DNA of 64,000 nt from Virgibacillus sp. 7505 (GCF_002272135.1 NZ_NPBF01000005.1:124001-188000); one strand, 5' to 3'. Positions 47,106-56,275 are shown, counted from the first letter of the stretch. Notes: generated by a model not told the origin, from the sequence alone. Numbers and translations are program-made.

Positions 47106-47126
47106 TTTTGGGACCTCCTTCTCGAT

Positions 47127-48347
47127 TTAGAACAATTTCTGCGCTTGGTTAATCAATGTCACAACAGCCAAATAAGTAGTTGCTAAAAGCACTATACCAC
47201 CAAAGATCGTAAGCCATAGCGGATGTTTGTAGTCTCCGACGATAGATTTCTTATAAGCCGCTACTAACAATACACCAAGCCCGATAGGCAAAATAAGCCC
47301 GTTAATGGCACCCGCGATAACTAACAATGTCACTGGTTCGCCGATGAAGGAGAAGATGATTGTTGATACTACAATGAACAAAATTGTAACTAGCTTCTCA
47401 TTCCTCGCAACCCATTTGGACAATGTCTTCAGGAATGAAACGGATGTATAAGCCGCACCAATTACAGATGTAATACCCGCAGCCCATAAAATCAGACCGA
47501 ACATTTTATATCCAAGTGTACCAGCAGCTTCCTGGAAAACAGAGGCAGCGGGGTTACTTGCATCCAACTTAAAGCCTGTCACCACGACTCCAAGCACAGC
47601 AAGGAACAGGAAGATACGCATGATTGACGCAATCAAAACACCTGAAATAGAACTTTGTGTTACTTGACGCAGACTTTCTTTACCGGAAATACCAGCATCC
47701 AAAAGACGGTGACCGCCTGCAAATGTGATATAACCGCCAACAGTACCACCAACAAGTGTAATGATTGCAAACACATCAATTTGTTCTGGAGCAAATGTAC
47801 GCAAAACAGCTTCTCCGACTGGCGGTTCACTGCGGAATGCAACGTACAATGTCAGCAAAATCATGATCAACCCAAGAATACGCGCAATCTGATCCATTGC
47901 CGCTCCTGCTTCTTTGGAAAGGAATATACCAATAGCGATAATACCAGTAATGATTGCACCAATAATTGTATCGATTCCGAATAATACGTTCAAACCAAGT
48001 CCTGCACCACCGACGTTCCCGATATTAAATGCAAGACCTCCCAATGCCACTGCAAAAGCAAGGAAGTATCCTAACCCTGGTAATACTTTATTCGCGATAT
48101 CCTGTCCGCGCATTCTGGAAACGGCTATAATTCGCCAGATATTCATCTGTACACCAACATCCAAAATGATACTCATAAGAATAACAAAGCCGAAGCTTGC
48201 TAATAATTGATCAGTGAAAACAGCTGTTTGAGTCAGGAACCCTGGTCCGATTGCTGATGAACCCATCAGGAATGCTGCTCCTAAGAGGACGCCCCATTTT
48301 CCTTTGGAAGACTGCTGCTGATGTAATTCTTTTTCTTTTGACGCCAT
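47127..48347 (-). CDS. NRAMP-fold transporter of the 5-oxoproline operon (YcsG-like)
   Basis: 406 residues with about eleven spans and the NRAMP/LeuT-type fold. In true manganese NRAMPs the first span has DPGN; here it reads GPGF (SSAIGPGFLTQ), and the sixth-span MPH is replaced by a GGH segment (FAGGHRLLDAG). The metal ligands are therefore missing, so the substrate is probably organic, and the operon makes 5-oxoproline the best candidate. The gene leads the pxpBAC operon; a TATAAT promoter and a TnrA-like box lie upstream. ATG follows AAGGGGGATTTAC. Confidence 0.85.
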   Translation of the reverse strand: MASKEKELHQQQSSKGKWGVLLGAAFLMGSSAIGPGFLTQTAVFTDQLLASFGFVILMSIILDVGVQMNIWRIIAVSRMRGQDIANKVLPGLGYFLAFAVALGGLAFNIGNVGGAGLGLNVLFGIDTIIGAIITGIIAIGIFLSKEAGAAMDQIARILGLIMILLTLYVAFRSEPPVGEAVLRTFAPEQIDVFAIITLVGGTVGGYITFAGGHRLLDAGISGKESLRQVTQSSISGVLIASIMRIFLFLAVLGVVVTGFKLDASNPAASVFQEAAGTLGYKMFGLILWAAGITSVIGAAYTSVSFLKTLSKWVARNEKLVTILFIVVSTIIFSFIGEPVTLLVIAGAINGLILPIGLGVLLVAAYKKSIVGDYKHPLWLTIFGGIVLLATTYLAVVTLINQAQKLF

Positions 48348-48438
48348 GTAAATCCCCCTTATGTAACGATTCTTTCAAATCATCTGTAGTATGTACTGCT
48401 TTCCATACATTATCACAAATATTTAATAAACAATAATC

Positions 48439-48468
48439 ATTATAACTCGAAAATATTTGCTTACACAA
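48439..48468 (-). promoter_or_regulatory. Sigma-A promoter of the 5-oxoproline operon
   Basis: On the minus strand TTGTGT, 18 nt, TATAAT. The perfect -10 places the transcript start near 48431, giving an 85-nt leader before ycsG-like ATG. Confidence 0.65.
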
Positions 48469-48470
48469 GA

Positions 48471-48487
48471 TGTAAAATAACCTCACA
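48471..48487. promoter_or_regulatory. TnrA/GlnR box upstream of the 5-oxoproline operon
   Basis: TGTAAAATAACCTCACA matches the TnrA consensus TGTNANAWWWTNTNACA at all but one defined position. Its centre (48479) lies about 48 bp upstream of the predicted transcript start, the spacing seen at TnrA-activated promoters. The B. subtilis ycs-kip operon is known to be TnrA activated. Confidence 0.75.
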
Positions 48488-48528
48488 TGATAAATCAGCT
48501 ATCAAAAGCCATTTCACACAATATAAAA

Positions 48529-48547
48529 AAGGCCCGTAAAAGGCCTT
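48529..48547 (-). terminator. Terminator after levB
   Basis: AAGGCC / GGCCTT stem with a 7-nt loop and a T run on the minus strand, 12 bp beyond the levB stop. Confidence 0.7.
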
Positions 48548-48558
48548 CCTTAAGTAAA

Positions 48559-50127
48559 TTATTGTGTTTTATCTATCCTCTTTATAGAAATATTATCAAA
48601 CTTAGCACTGCCATCTTCCGCATACAAACTTATCGCTTGATCCTGCGGATGAGGGAATACTGTATTACTGTGCACCACATTGCCATCATCAACGAACATT
48701 TCCACACTTGTTTTATCTACGAGAATTGTGACATGCACGTGCTTCTTATCTGTATTAAATGGCGCCCTGCTTTCCTGATAGTCTCCAGTTTGATCAGGAT
48801 TGGGAATGTAGCTTCTATTCACATATGAATAGCCTCCTGCGACTGCGATGCCTACATCGAGATGACGGGAGTGATCATTTGATCCCCGCAACTGCAGCCC
48901 GACGTTCGGACTCCCTGTCCACGAAATATCAGCATCCAACTGGTATGTTTCCGCCGAAACATCCAAGGTTTGCGTCTCATTTTGAAGACTTATATTCTCA
49001 ACTGTTTCCGATGATTGAAAATGCTGATCCAGGCTAGCGATCGGTCGGGAAGCAAGATAAAAACCATCCTGGTCCTGCTGCAATGTGATTTCCCTGACAA
49101 TGGAGTCAGTACCATTGAATCCATCATATTTCATCGCTGGTGTTTGATCGGCATACGACCAGTTATTCATCCATGCGAGCGCATACCGCTTCTCTTGCTT
49201 ATCTTCTGATATGCCGTCTTCAAAGGTTACCCCGCCGTACCAGTCAAAACCATAATCAAGCCATCTTGGATTTTCTGCATCTGGTGTAAAAGCTGCCCCG
49301 TCAAACTCTCCAGTCCAGTAGGCATAGGTTTTCGGGTCACCTTTCCCTTCTCCATTCGCACTCATACCTAGCACATATTTAACCGTACCATCCGGTGTGC
49401 GCAGCTGGAATAGATCCGGACATTCGAGTACGCCAATTCCATCTGTTTGAAAATCTCCAGTGAATGTCCAGGCTTTCAAGTCAGCAGATTTATAAAATCC
49501 AATTTTATCCCCTTCTGCCAAAAGCATGATCCAGCTATTTTTTTCCTCATCCCATATCACTTTGGGATCACGGAAATCCTGCGTACCCGGATTGGCAAGA
49601 ACCGGTTCCTCGCTCTCCTGCTTAAAAGTATTTCCTCCATCTGTGCTGTACCAGAGATACTGTTCCTGCTGCCCGGTCTCTCCTGTCGGCTGGGTCATGA
49701 TCGCAATTAGTGCATCCTCACCAAAACCGGCTGTATTGTGCTTATCGCGGACGACAGATCCTGTCCACGGATCACCGTTTTCCGTTGTATATTTTGGAAT
49801 CGCGACTCCATGATCCTCCCAATGAACTAAATCTTCTGATGTCGCGTGCCGCCATTCGGTGCCGTTGCCTTCGGGGTAATCTTTATTGTAGAGATAATAA
49901 TAGTGGTACTTGCCTTGATAATAAATCGGCTGCTGCGGATCATTCTTCCATTTATCAGGTGAGCTGAAATGGAAGACAGGACGATATGAGATAGTTTGCG
50001 CCTTGCCTGGACTTTGATTATGAGTTTTTTTCTCGTTGATTAGCACAAAGGCTGCGACCACCGCAGCAACAAGTAAAATCAGCACGCCAAGCATCGTCCA
50101 CCTCTTTTTCGAAAATCCATTAAACAT
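48559..50127 (-). CDS. levB: Endolevanase LevB (GH32), membrane anchored
   Basis: 522 residues; B. subtilis LevB has about 516. An N-terminal span (about 11-31) with no lipobox anchors it outside the membrane. GH32 beta-propeller about 50-350: nucleophile Asp63 in WKNDPQQP, stabiliser Asp187 in FRDPKV, acid/base Glu235 in ECPDLF; beta-sandwich about 370-520 (SVEMFVDDGNVV). It cuts levan made by SacB into levan-oligosaccharides. It lies 76 bp downstream of sacB on the same strand, the classical sacB-levB order, separated by a hairpin that may reduce its expression. Confidence 0.92.
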   Translation of the reverse strand: MFNGFSKKRWTMLGVLILLVAAVVAAFVLINEKKTHNQSPGKAQTISYRPVFHFSSPDKWKNDPQQPIYYQGKYHYYYLYNKDYPEGNGTEWRHATSEDLVHWEDHGVAIPKYTTENGDPWTGSVVRDKHNTAGFGEDALIAIMTQPTGETGQQEQYLWYSTDGGNTFKQESEEPVLANPGTQDFRDPKVIWDEEKNSWIMLLAEGDKIGFYKSADLKAWTFTGDFQTDGIGVLECPDLFQLRTPDGTVKYVLGMSANGEGKGDPKTYAYWTGEFDGAAFTPDAENPRWLDYGFDWYGGVTFEDGISEDKQEKRYALAWMNNWSYADQTPAMKYDGFNGTDSIVREITLQQDQDGFYLASRPIASLDQHFQSSETVENISLQNETQTLDVSAETYQLDADISWTGSPNVGLQLRGSNDHSRHLDVGIAVAGGYSYVNRSYIPNPDQTGDYQESRAPFNTDKKHVHVTILVDKTSVEMFVDDGNVVHSNTVFPHPQDQAISLYAEDGSAKFDNISIKRIDKTQ

Positions 50128-50158
50128 ATCGTCACCACACTTTTATTTGAAATGAAGG

Positions 50159-50192
50159 AAAAGGAAATGCCATATTGCTGACATTTCCTTTT
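50159..50192 (-). terminator. Hairpin between sacB and levB (partial terminator)
   Basis: AAAAGGAAATG / CATTTCCTTTT, 11 bp with a 12-nt loop, lies directly after sacB and before levB. The T run after it is interrupted, so read-through into levB is plausible. Confidence 0.6.
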
Positions 50193-50203
50193 CTGATTCT
50201 GAT

Positions 50204-51673
50204 TTATTCCTCTTCGTACGTGATTTGCCCTTGCTCCAGGATACCATCTTCCACAACGGAAGAGCGTTTACCGTCGATATCCAGAAGGAACGAAGGCGCG
50301 AATGTAGATTTATGATCCTGGAAGAAACCGCGGTTCGTCATGTAGCTCGTTACGACGAAGTCATCCGATTTCTTTTGCGGAATCACATAATGTGCATATG
50401 TCCAAGTCAAATCATTCGGATCCAAGTCCTGATGCAGGACGATACCTGATTTGTTCATTGGCTTATATGGGCCAGTTAAGCTATTCGATACATAACCAAG
50501 CATATAGATGTCCTCATCGTCGATGCCATCGATTGTCATTTTGGCACCACGCGTACTTGTGAACAAGTAGAACTTGCCATCTTTCTTGAAGATGTTTGGA
50601 CGCTCGATCTCATCTGTAACCGTATTGGAAACGATGAGCGGCTTCATTTCTTTTTTCAATGTGTAATCATCATTGATCTCTACAATACCGATTGCACCAT
50701 TAGCCAGTTCCGCTGTGGACTTCTTATCGCTGTTTTGCAGCTGATTGAATTCTTCACGGAAGAACTTCATACCATTGCCGTAGTATGCACGATTATAAAG
50801 GGATTCTTCGCCAGAGTAGCCGAACTCTGTACCAGTATTAGCTTCAAATACTAAGTACTTCTTACCTTTATCTTCAATGTAATGCGGATCACGCAATGTG
50901 TGGTTGTTTGCAAAATTACGGTCTTCAAATGCTTTATTCACATTCTCATATGTCTTTCCGTTGCCGCCATCATAAATGGACTTATAGTCTTCCACGCCAT
51001 CAACTTGCAAGCTGCTTGTATCCTTTTCAGACACGTTCACCTGCGCAGTTGTCAAAGTTTGTTTACCAAAGATGCCTTGGCTTTCATCAAAGCCGCCGCG
51101 GTTTGTATAGAACAAGCGGATCTCGCCATCGATGAAGGCAGCAGAGCCAGACCATTCCTCCTGCTGACCAGCAAGTATTTTATCACCATTGAATTTATCA
51201 TTGTCATCAAATACACGACCGGCATTCTTCCATGCATCAGCCGAATCATCGCCTGATTTTTTATAGAACATGTAAATGAATGTATCACTTGCATCTTTCG
51301 GATCACCAGCTAGCCCGAAAACAATTTGGTATCCATTGTAATCCGCAACCGTACCGTCTGGGTTTTGGAGCGGCCATGTATCCCAGACATCCATTTTGAT
51401 TTCATTACCATTTTCATCGATCTTTGTAGCCGACTCGATATTTTTGATAGAAGAAGCATCAAAGCTAGGAACAGTATACCGTTCGTCCCCGTGCTGCCCG
51501 ATCATTTCCTTCATGTCCTGACGTGTGATTTGTGAGGTACCATACGTTTCTTTGTACGGCTTCACATTTCCACCCTCATTGTTCGCAGAAGCAACTATCA
51601 GACTGCTTCCCAGCATCAACGCTGCACTCAGTGAAACGATACTTGCTTTTAACGCCCGTTTCCGAAATTTCAT
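50204..51673 (-). CDS. sacB: Levansucrase SacB (GH68)
   Basis: 489 residues with a signal peptide (about 1-30). Five-bladed propeller with the catalytic triad: nucleophile Asp98 in VWDTWPLQ, stabiliser Asp262 in LRDPHYIED, acid/base Glu357 in EIERPN. It makes levan and glucose from sucrose outside the cell. ATG follows ATAGGAGG. In B. subtilis sacB expression needs the SacY antiterminator and DegU; I see no clear RAT sequence in the 175-bp upstream gap, so control may differ, perhaps through the adjacent YesMN-type system. Confidence 0.96.
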   Translation of the reverse strand: MKFRKRALKASIVSLSAALMLGSSLIVASANNEGGNVKPYKETYGTSQITRQDMKEMIGQHGDERYTVPSFDASSIKNIESATKIDENGNEIKMDVWDTWPLQNPDGTVADYNGYQIVFGLAGDPKDASDTFIYMFYKKSGDDSADAWKNAGRVFDDNDKFNGDKILAGQQEEWSGSAAFIDGEIRLFYTNRGGFDESQGIFGKQTLTTAQVNVSEKDTSSLQVDGVEDYKSIYDGGNGKTYENVNKAFEDRNFANNHTLRDPHYIEDKGKKYLVFEANTGTEFGYSGEESLYNRAYYGNGMKFFREEFNQLQNSDKKSTAELANGAIGIVEINDDYTLKKEMKPLIVSNTVTDEIERPNIFKKDGKFYLFTSTRGAKMTIDGIDDEDIYMLGYVSNSLTGPYKPMNKSGIVLHQDLDPNDLTWTYAHYVIPQKKSDDFVVTSYMTNRGFFQDHKSTFAPSFLLDIDGKRSSVVEDGILEQGQITYEEE

Positions 51674-51816
51674 CCCGTATTCCTCCTATGTATGATTGCT
51701 AATCCCGTGTAAGACAAGCCTTGGCAAACCTGACTTACGAGCTCAGTATAGGACAGTAAAACAAAAACCGGGATGGCTTATCTTGATCTTATTTTTGTCT
51801 AAATTTGATATCCATA

Positions 51817-51843
51817 CAAAAAGTCCCTCCTGATAAGGGACTT
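51817..51843 (-). terminator. Terminator of the sensor operon
   Basis: Stem AAGTCCCT / AGGGACTT with a 7-nt loop and T run on the minus strand, just beyond the binding-protein stop and before the sacB promoter region. Confidence 0.82.
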
Positions 51844-51848
51844 CTACA

Positions 51849-53114
51849 CTAGTGAGAGGAAGCATTTTGGCGCCATGCATGATCCAGGTCCTGCAGTGCA
51901 TCCCGCTTCGACATCTCTTCATTCACGTATTGTTTCAGGATTCGGCCAAAGGCATCCTTCATAAAAGGCGAATAGGAGGACCAATTAAAGTTCCGTCGCT
52001 CCTGCTGATCATATTGTCTCCACGCATCTCCGCTCAAGCCGGTTTCAGGCGGCTGAACAGTGCGGAATGCAGAAATGAAGCGAAGATGTTCTGTTTGATA
52101 TGCATGCCCTTCTCCAGATTCTGCCATCCATTTCAGGAATCGCTTCGCCTCCCTTTTCTCAGCTGCCCCGGATTGCTTATTGACGACCCAATAACTAGGT
52201 ACACCAGTCACCAGCTGCGCATCCCCTCCGTCATCAAGTGGTATCGGAAACATTCCTGCATCCAGATCCGGCGCTTGTTTTGCCAGTAGAGGTTCCACCC
52301 AATTGCCCTGCACAATCATGGCTGCCTCTCCTTTTTGGAAAGCTTCCATCTCAGCGTAATAATCTGTCGTTGCCGCATGCGGTTTTCCGTAAGCAAGTGT
52401 CAGATCCAGAAAACGCAGCATATTATGAAAGCTGTCATTATCCGTGAAGCTTGCCTTACCTTCTGCAAGTTCCGACATAAACGCTTCGGGATCAGATAGC
52501 TCTGAGAAAGCTAAACTTGTTAAATGATGCCCAAGCTTCCATTCCTCGTAATAGCCATTGGCAAAAGGTGTCACACCTGCCTTTTTTAGCTGGGACGCTG
52601 CTTTCTCAAGCTCTGTATACGTATCAGGAAGCTCGTTGATACCCGCTTTCTCGAATAACGCCTTATTATAAATAATGCCGAATCCTTCAATATTCATCGG
52701 CATGCCATACACCTTTCCACCCTCAGTAATGGGATCGAGTGTACCATCCCGAGCATCCGATACCCACGATTCCCCGCTCAAGTCCTCCAAGTAGTGCATC
52801 CACTCTTTTGTAGCAGTATAGCCGACATTGGTGAAGATATCCGGACCTTCTCCTACTGCCATTTGTGTTTTCAAATCAGAGAAATCATCCGAAATACCAC
52901 CCACAGTTTCTACCTGGATATGAACATGGGGATGCGTCTTTTCATACATGCCAACCATGTCCTCGAACTCGGAAGCAACCTCCACTTTTGGATTACGAAT
53001 TGTAAGGCTGACTGTTTCTTCTGCTTGCTTCTTCTCTTTTTCCGGTGGCATATTGCTGGCGGAAAGCAGCAGTAAAGGGATAGCAAAAAGTCCGTATAAC
53101 AGTTTCTTTTTCAT
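51849..53114 (-). CDS. Extracellular sugar-binding protein (SBP family 1) without lipobox cysteine
   Basis: 421 residues of the ABC carbohydrate-binding type: two-lobed fold, FTNVGYTATKEWMHYL, GKVYGMPMNIEGFGIIYNKALFEKAG. The signal sequence MKKKLLYGLFAIPLLLLSAS ends in L-S-A-Ser20, exactly where a lipobox would have Cys; the codon is AGC, one base from TGC. It may stay anchored by the uncleaved segment or be secreted. No ABC permease genes are nearby; it is the last gene of an operon with a YesM-type kinase and YesN-type regulator, so it probably serves as a sugar sensor for the kinase. Confidence 0.85.
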   Translation of the reverse strand: MKKKLLYGLFAIPLLLLSASNMPPEKEKKQAEETVSLTIRNPKVEVASEFEDMVGMYEKTHPHVHIQVETVGGISDDFSDLKTQMAVGEGPDIFTNVGYTATKEWMHYLEDLSGESWVSDARDGTLDPITEGGKVYGMPMNIEGFGIIYNKALFEKAGINELPDTYTELEKAASQLKKAGVTPFANGYYEEWKLGHHLTSLAFSELSDPEAFMSELAEGKASFTDNDSFHNMLRFLDLTLAYGKPHAATTDYYAEMEAFQKGEAAMIVQGNWVEPLLAKQAPDLDAGMFPIPLDDGGDAQLVTGVPSYWVVNKQSGAAEKREAKRFLKWMAESGEGHAYQTEHLRFISAFRTVQPPETGLSGDAWRQYDQQERRNFNWSSYSPFMKDAFGRILKQYVNEEMSKRDALQDLDHAWRQNASSH

Positions 53115-53119
53115 AATTA

Positions 53120-54286
53120 TTATCTTTCCTCCTGCTCATTATGCTCAGTTCTATAAGCAGTCGGGGTTAATCCTGTTTCCTTTTTGAATAGCTTCGAGAA
53201 ATAGACTTCATCTTGATAGCCAAGCAGCCTGGCTATGTCATACATCGTTTTGTCGGTTGTCTCCAGCCATTGCTTCGCCTGCTTCATACGGCAATCTGTC
53301 ACATACCGGGACAATGTCATCCCGGTCTCTTGCTTGAATTTACGTGAAATATGCTCCTTTGACAGGAAGAAGAGCTTTGATAATCGCTCCAGGCTTACAT
53401 CCTCCATGTAGTAGCTCTGTACATAAGCAACGATATCTTGGCCGCGCTGTTCACTTTCCAGTTCTTCGAGTCTCCTGATGGTGCGATAACGATGCTCCGC
53501 CAGCTCTACTGTAAGCTGCTCGAATACAGAAGAAATCTCTGCCAGAGAACGCAGCGTCTTTTGTACAAGCCGTACGGGTATATCCAAATGCTGACGCAGC
53601 CAATTCTCTATCTGCAGCCACTGATCAGCCGCAGACAAAACAACGTACAAGTTATCTTCTATCTGGAAACGGAATACATCACCAATTGCATATCGATGCA
53701 GTTCACTCGTCAGAGCTCCCATTACTTGGTCCGGCTGATGCATATGATAAAAAGACAGCAACGTAAGATCGATCTTTTCTTCCTGCGGCAAAACATTTTG
53801 TAAGATGGAGAAATCCTTCAGCTCTCCTATACACAATGCCGAAACCTGCTGCTCCAAAAGCAGCCTCCTCGCATCCCCGAGAACCTCTGCTTCGTTCTCC
53901 AAAGACTGCTTTTCAGCGACAATGGCTTGCGTCACGTTCTCCAGCACCTTAGTAAAAGCATCCGGATCGATTGGCTTCAGCAAATAATCATAGCTGTTGA
54001 ATTGAATAGCTTTTCGCATGAACTGGTAGTCATCATAACCAGTTACAAGAATGCACTTCCCTCGGTAGTCAGCAGCATGCAACTGCTCCATCAGTTCAAT
54101 GCCGTTCATACGCGGCATCTTGATATCAGTGAAAATGATCTCCGGCTGCTCCGATTCAATAAGCTCAAGCGCCTCTTCCCCGTCACTTGCTTCCAAAAGA
54201 ACAGTTATTCCATTCTGCTCCCACTCACCAAGCGCACGCAGTACCTCACGCCCATTTCTTTCATCATCCACGAGTAACGCCTTCAT
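53120..54286 (-). CDS. YesN-type response regulator (REC-AraC)
   Basis: About 388 residues from ATG 54286, which overlaps the kinase end by 23 bp and follows GGGAGG; the upstream GTG-type frame extension is rejected. Receiver domain about 1-120 with Asp54 in IIFTDIKMPRMNG; central region of unknown fold; two helix-turn-helix motifs of the AraC type at about 285-385 (LSKLFFLSKEHISRKFKQETG and IARLLGYQDEVYFSKLFKKETG). Phosphorylated by the adjacent kinase, it should activate carbohydrate genes. Its targets are unknown; sacB-levB and the divergent aldolase are nearest. Confidence 0.93.
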   Translation of the reverse strand: MKALLVDDERNGREVLRALGEWEQNGITVLLEASDGEEALELIESEQPEIIFTDIKMPRMNGIELMEQLHAADYRGKCILVTGYDDYQFMRKAIQFNSYDYLLKPIDPDAFTKVLENVTQAIVAEKQSLENEAEVLGDARRLLLEQQVSALCIGELKDFSILQNVLPQEEKIDLTLLSFYHMHQPDQVMGALTSELHRYAIGDVFRFQIEDNLYVVLSAADQWLQIENWLRQHLDIPVRLVQKTLRSLAEISSVFEQLTVELAEHRYRTIRRLEELESEQRGQDIVAYVQSYYMEDVSLERLSKLFFLSKEHISRKFKQETGMTLSRYVTDCRMKQAKQWLETTDKTMYDIARLLGYQDEVYFSKLFKKETGLTPTAYRTEHNEQEER

Positions 54287-56009
54287 GCTTCTGACCTCCC
54301 TGCTCCTGTGCCGGAATACAAATCGTGACCTCAAACCCTTTTCCGTTCATATTATCAATTTGAAACGCTGCCTTATCGCCATGATGGAGCTGGATACGCT
54401 CCGCGATATTTTGCAGCCCTGTTCCGCCAGCAACTCCCTCGCGCAGCAGACGAATCTCATCGGCACTCACTGTTGCACCGTAGCTAGCTGCGCTGAACAC
54501 CAGCAATCCGTCTCTTTCCATTCCCTTTAGGATAAAGCTGCTTTTGTCCCGCATAGTTTCATAGCTATGCTTAAAATAATTTTCAACAAGCGGCTGCAGC
54601 AGCATGCTCGGTATTCTGTATTCCTGTATGCTTTTCTCCACTTGAATAGCGATTGGCAAATCTGCTCCAAAACGTTCTTTTTGCAATGTGATATAGGAGT
54701 CAATATAACCAAGCTCCTCCCGCACAGGTACGAGCTGATCGGCCTGCAAAGCATACCGCATCATTTTGGATAAGGATACGAGCAGCTTGTACACTTCCCG
54801 GTCATCTGACCGCAGGGCAACAGCTCCGATGGATTGCAATGCATTAAAGAGGAAATGCGGATTCACCTGTGATTTGAGCATTCTAAGCTGACTCTCCCTC
54901 GCCTCCAGCTCAAGCTTATATTCACGTGCGATATGAGAATCGATTCGATTCAGCATCTCCTGCATATGTGCAGACAGGTGGCCAATTTCATCCTTACGCT
55001 CTGTTTTTAGCTGGACGTTCATCTGACCGCCTTCTATGGATCGCACCTTCTCACTTAGAGTAATAATCGGTTTTGTAAACACACGGGAAACGACCAGAAC
55101 CAGTATGGTCCCCAATAGGACAACGCCGATGCCTAATACGACATTCGTCCAGGCCGTCTCCCTCGCATCACGGAACAGCTCATCCTTTGATGTAACCTTG
55201 ATCAGCTGCCAGCCAGCCAAGGGCTTGCCCAGCTCCTCCCGAAGGACGATATTTCCTCCCTCCGCTGCTAATTGAGACTCGTCCATATTTGTGCCAATCT
55301 GTTTAAAATCTTTACTGTAGACGATCTCTTCCTTTCCATTTACAAGCAAAACCTGCGTCCCTGTTTCTCTTGTAACAGCCTCAAGCAGCCGCGAGAAAGA
55401 TGATACTTCTATATCAGTCGTCAGGAATCCTAGAAATTCTCCACTCAGTACGTCTGTTATCCTATGCTGGATCGGCAGCACGATTGTATTGTCCGATTCC
55501 GGAACGATCGCTACTTTGTCTTCGTTCTCGAGGACATGAGGAGTTTCCAGCATGTAAGCTGCCTTCGAATCGTTCATCTCTCTAAAAGGTGAGTGCTCCA
55601 TATAATCCGGAGCAGGCTTTGGAGCGCCGACATTTGATTGATAAACCGTCAAAGACTGCTGATCTTGTTGAAAATAAAACCGCAGCTGCCGGATATCCGG
55701 TCGTGTCGCCGCATATGTCTCCACACTATTTTCAAAAGCTCGCACATGCTCTGTCGTCTCTGCCAGCATGCCATTCTCCAGTACCTGCTGGACCTCTGGC
55801 ATATTGAACAAGCTGTAAGGGAGCCGGACCATCTCCTCTGCGTACTGTTCCAAATCTGCCCCGCTCTCATTTAATTCCTCTCGGCTCCTTGCCAAATCCC
55901 GCTCCTCAATACTCGATTTGCTATTCTCATAAATAAAAATCACAAAGAGAAAATAAGGCAGAATGATGAATAAGAGCAGCATGATGAATAACCGAGTCCT
56001 AATGCTCAT
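54264..56009 (-). CDS. YesM-type sensor histidine kinase
   Basis: About 581 residues from ATG 56009, behind GGAAGG; longer starts exist but lack ribosome sites. A span near 8-30, an extracytoplasmic Cache-type sensor (about 35-275), a second span (about 285-305), HAMP (about 306-360), the His_kinase domain with His385 in VNPHFLFNALQSIG, and a HATPase domain to the end (GTGLQNIAERIQLHHG). This is the LytS/YesM family that controls sugar uptake or polysaccharide use. Operon with the regulator and the binding protein. Confidence 0.93.
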   Translation of the reverse strand: MSIRTRLFIMLLLFIILPYFLFVIFIYENSKSSIEERDLARSREELNESGADLEQYAEEMVRLPYSLFNMPEVQQVLENGMLAETTEHVRAFENSVETYAATRPDIRQLRFYFQQDQQSLTVYQSNVGAPKPAPDYMEHSPFREMNDSKAAYMLETPHVLENEDKVAIVPESDNTIVLPIQHRITDVLSGEFLGFLTTDIEVSSFSRLLEAVTRETGTQVLLVNGKEEIVYSKDFKQIGTNMDESQLAAEGGNIVLREELGKPLAGWQLIKVTSKDELFRDARETAWTNVVLGIGVVLLGTILVLVVSRVFTKPIITLSEKVRSIEGGQMNVQLKTERKDEIGHLSAHMQEMLNRIDSHIAREYKLELEARESQLRMLKSQVNPHFLFNALQSIGAVALRSDDREVYKLLVSLSKMMRYALQADQLVPVREELGYIDSYITLQKERFGADLPIAIQVEKSIQEYRIPSMLLQPLVENYFKHSYETMRDKSSFILKGMERDGLLVFSAASYGATVSADEIRLLREGVAGGTGLQNIAERIQLHHGDKAAFQIDNMNGKGFEVTICIPAQEQGGQKHEGVTRG

Positions 56010-56275
56010 GAATGCCCTTCCTTCCATACCGTCCGTTGAAATAGTCAAACTTACCCTATAACATGCCCAATCAGCCGTCAATCCAACTTAAGTTATACTC
56101 AAAGGTCCCGATAAACAGCGAAACATCGTTTTCACTCCCGCATATACGCTTCCACAGCCTGGACATCCCGAAATGGAAACCTTATCAAACATTTAATGTT
56201 AAAACACTGGATAAAAGGGAACAGTGAACATGGAGCATTTTTTCAGCTATAAAACGAATTAAAGGAGTGGCAGAT

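Noticed and set aside
51674-51816. Search for a SacY-type RAT antiterminator before sacB
   Set aside because: A partial dyad TAAGACAAGCC / GGTTTG exists but no RAT sequence followed by a terminator could be recognised.
56120-56133. cre-like sequence upstream of the class I aldolase
   Set aside because: Two mismatches at normally fixed positions; kept only as a note in the gene entry.
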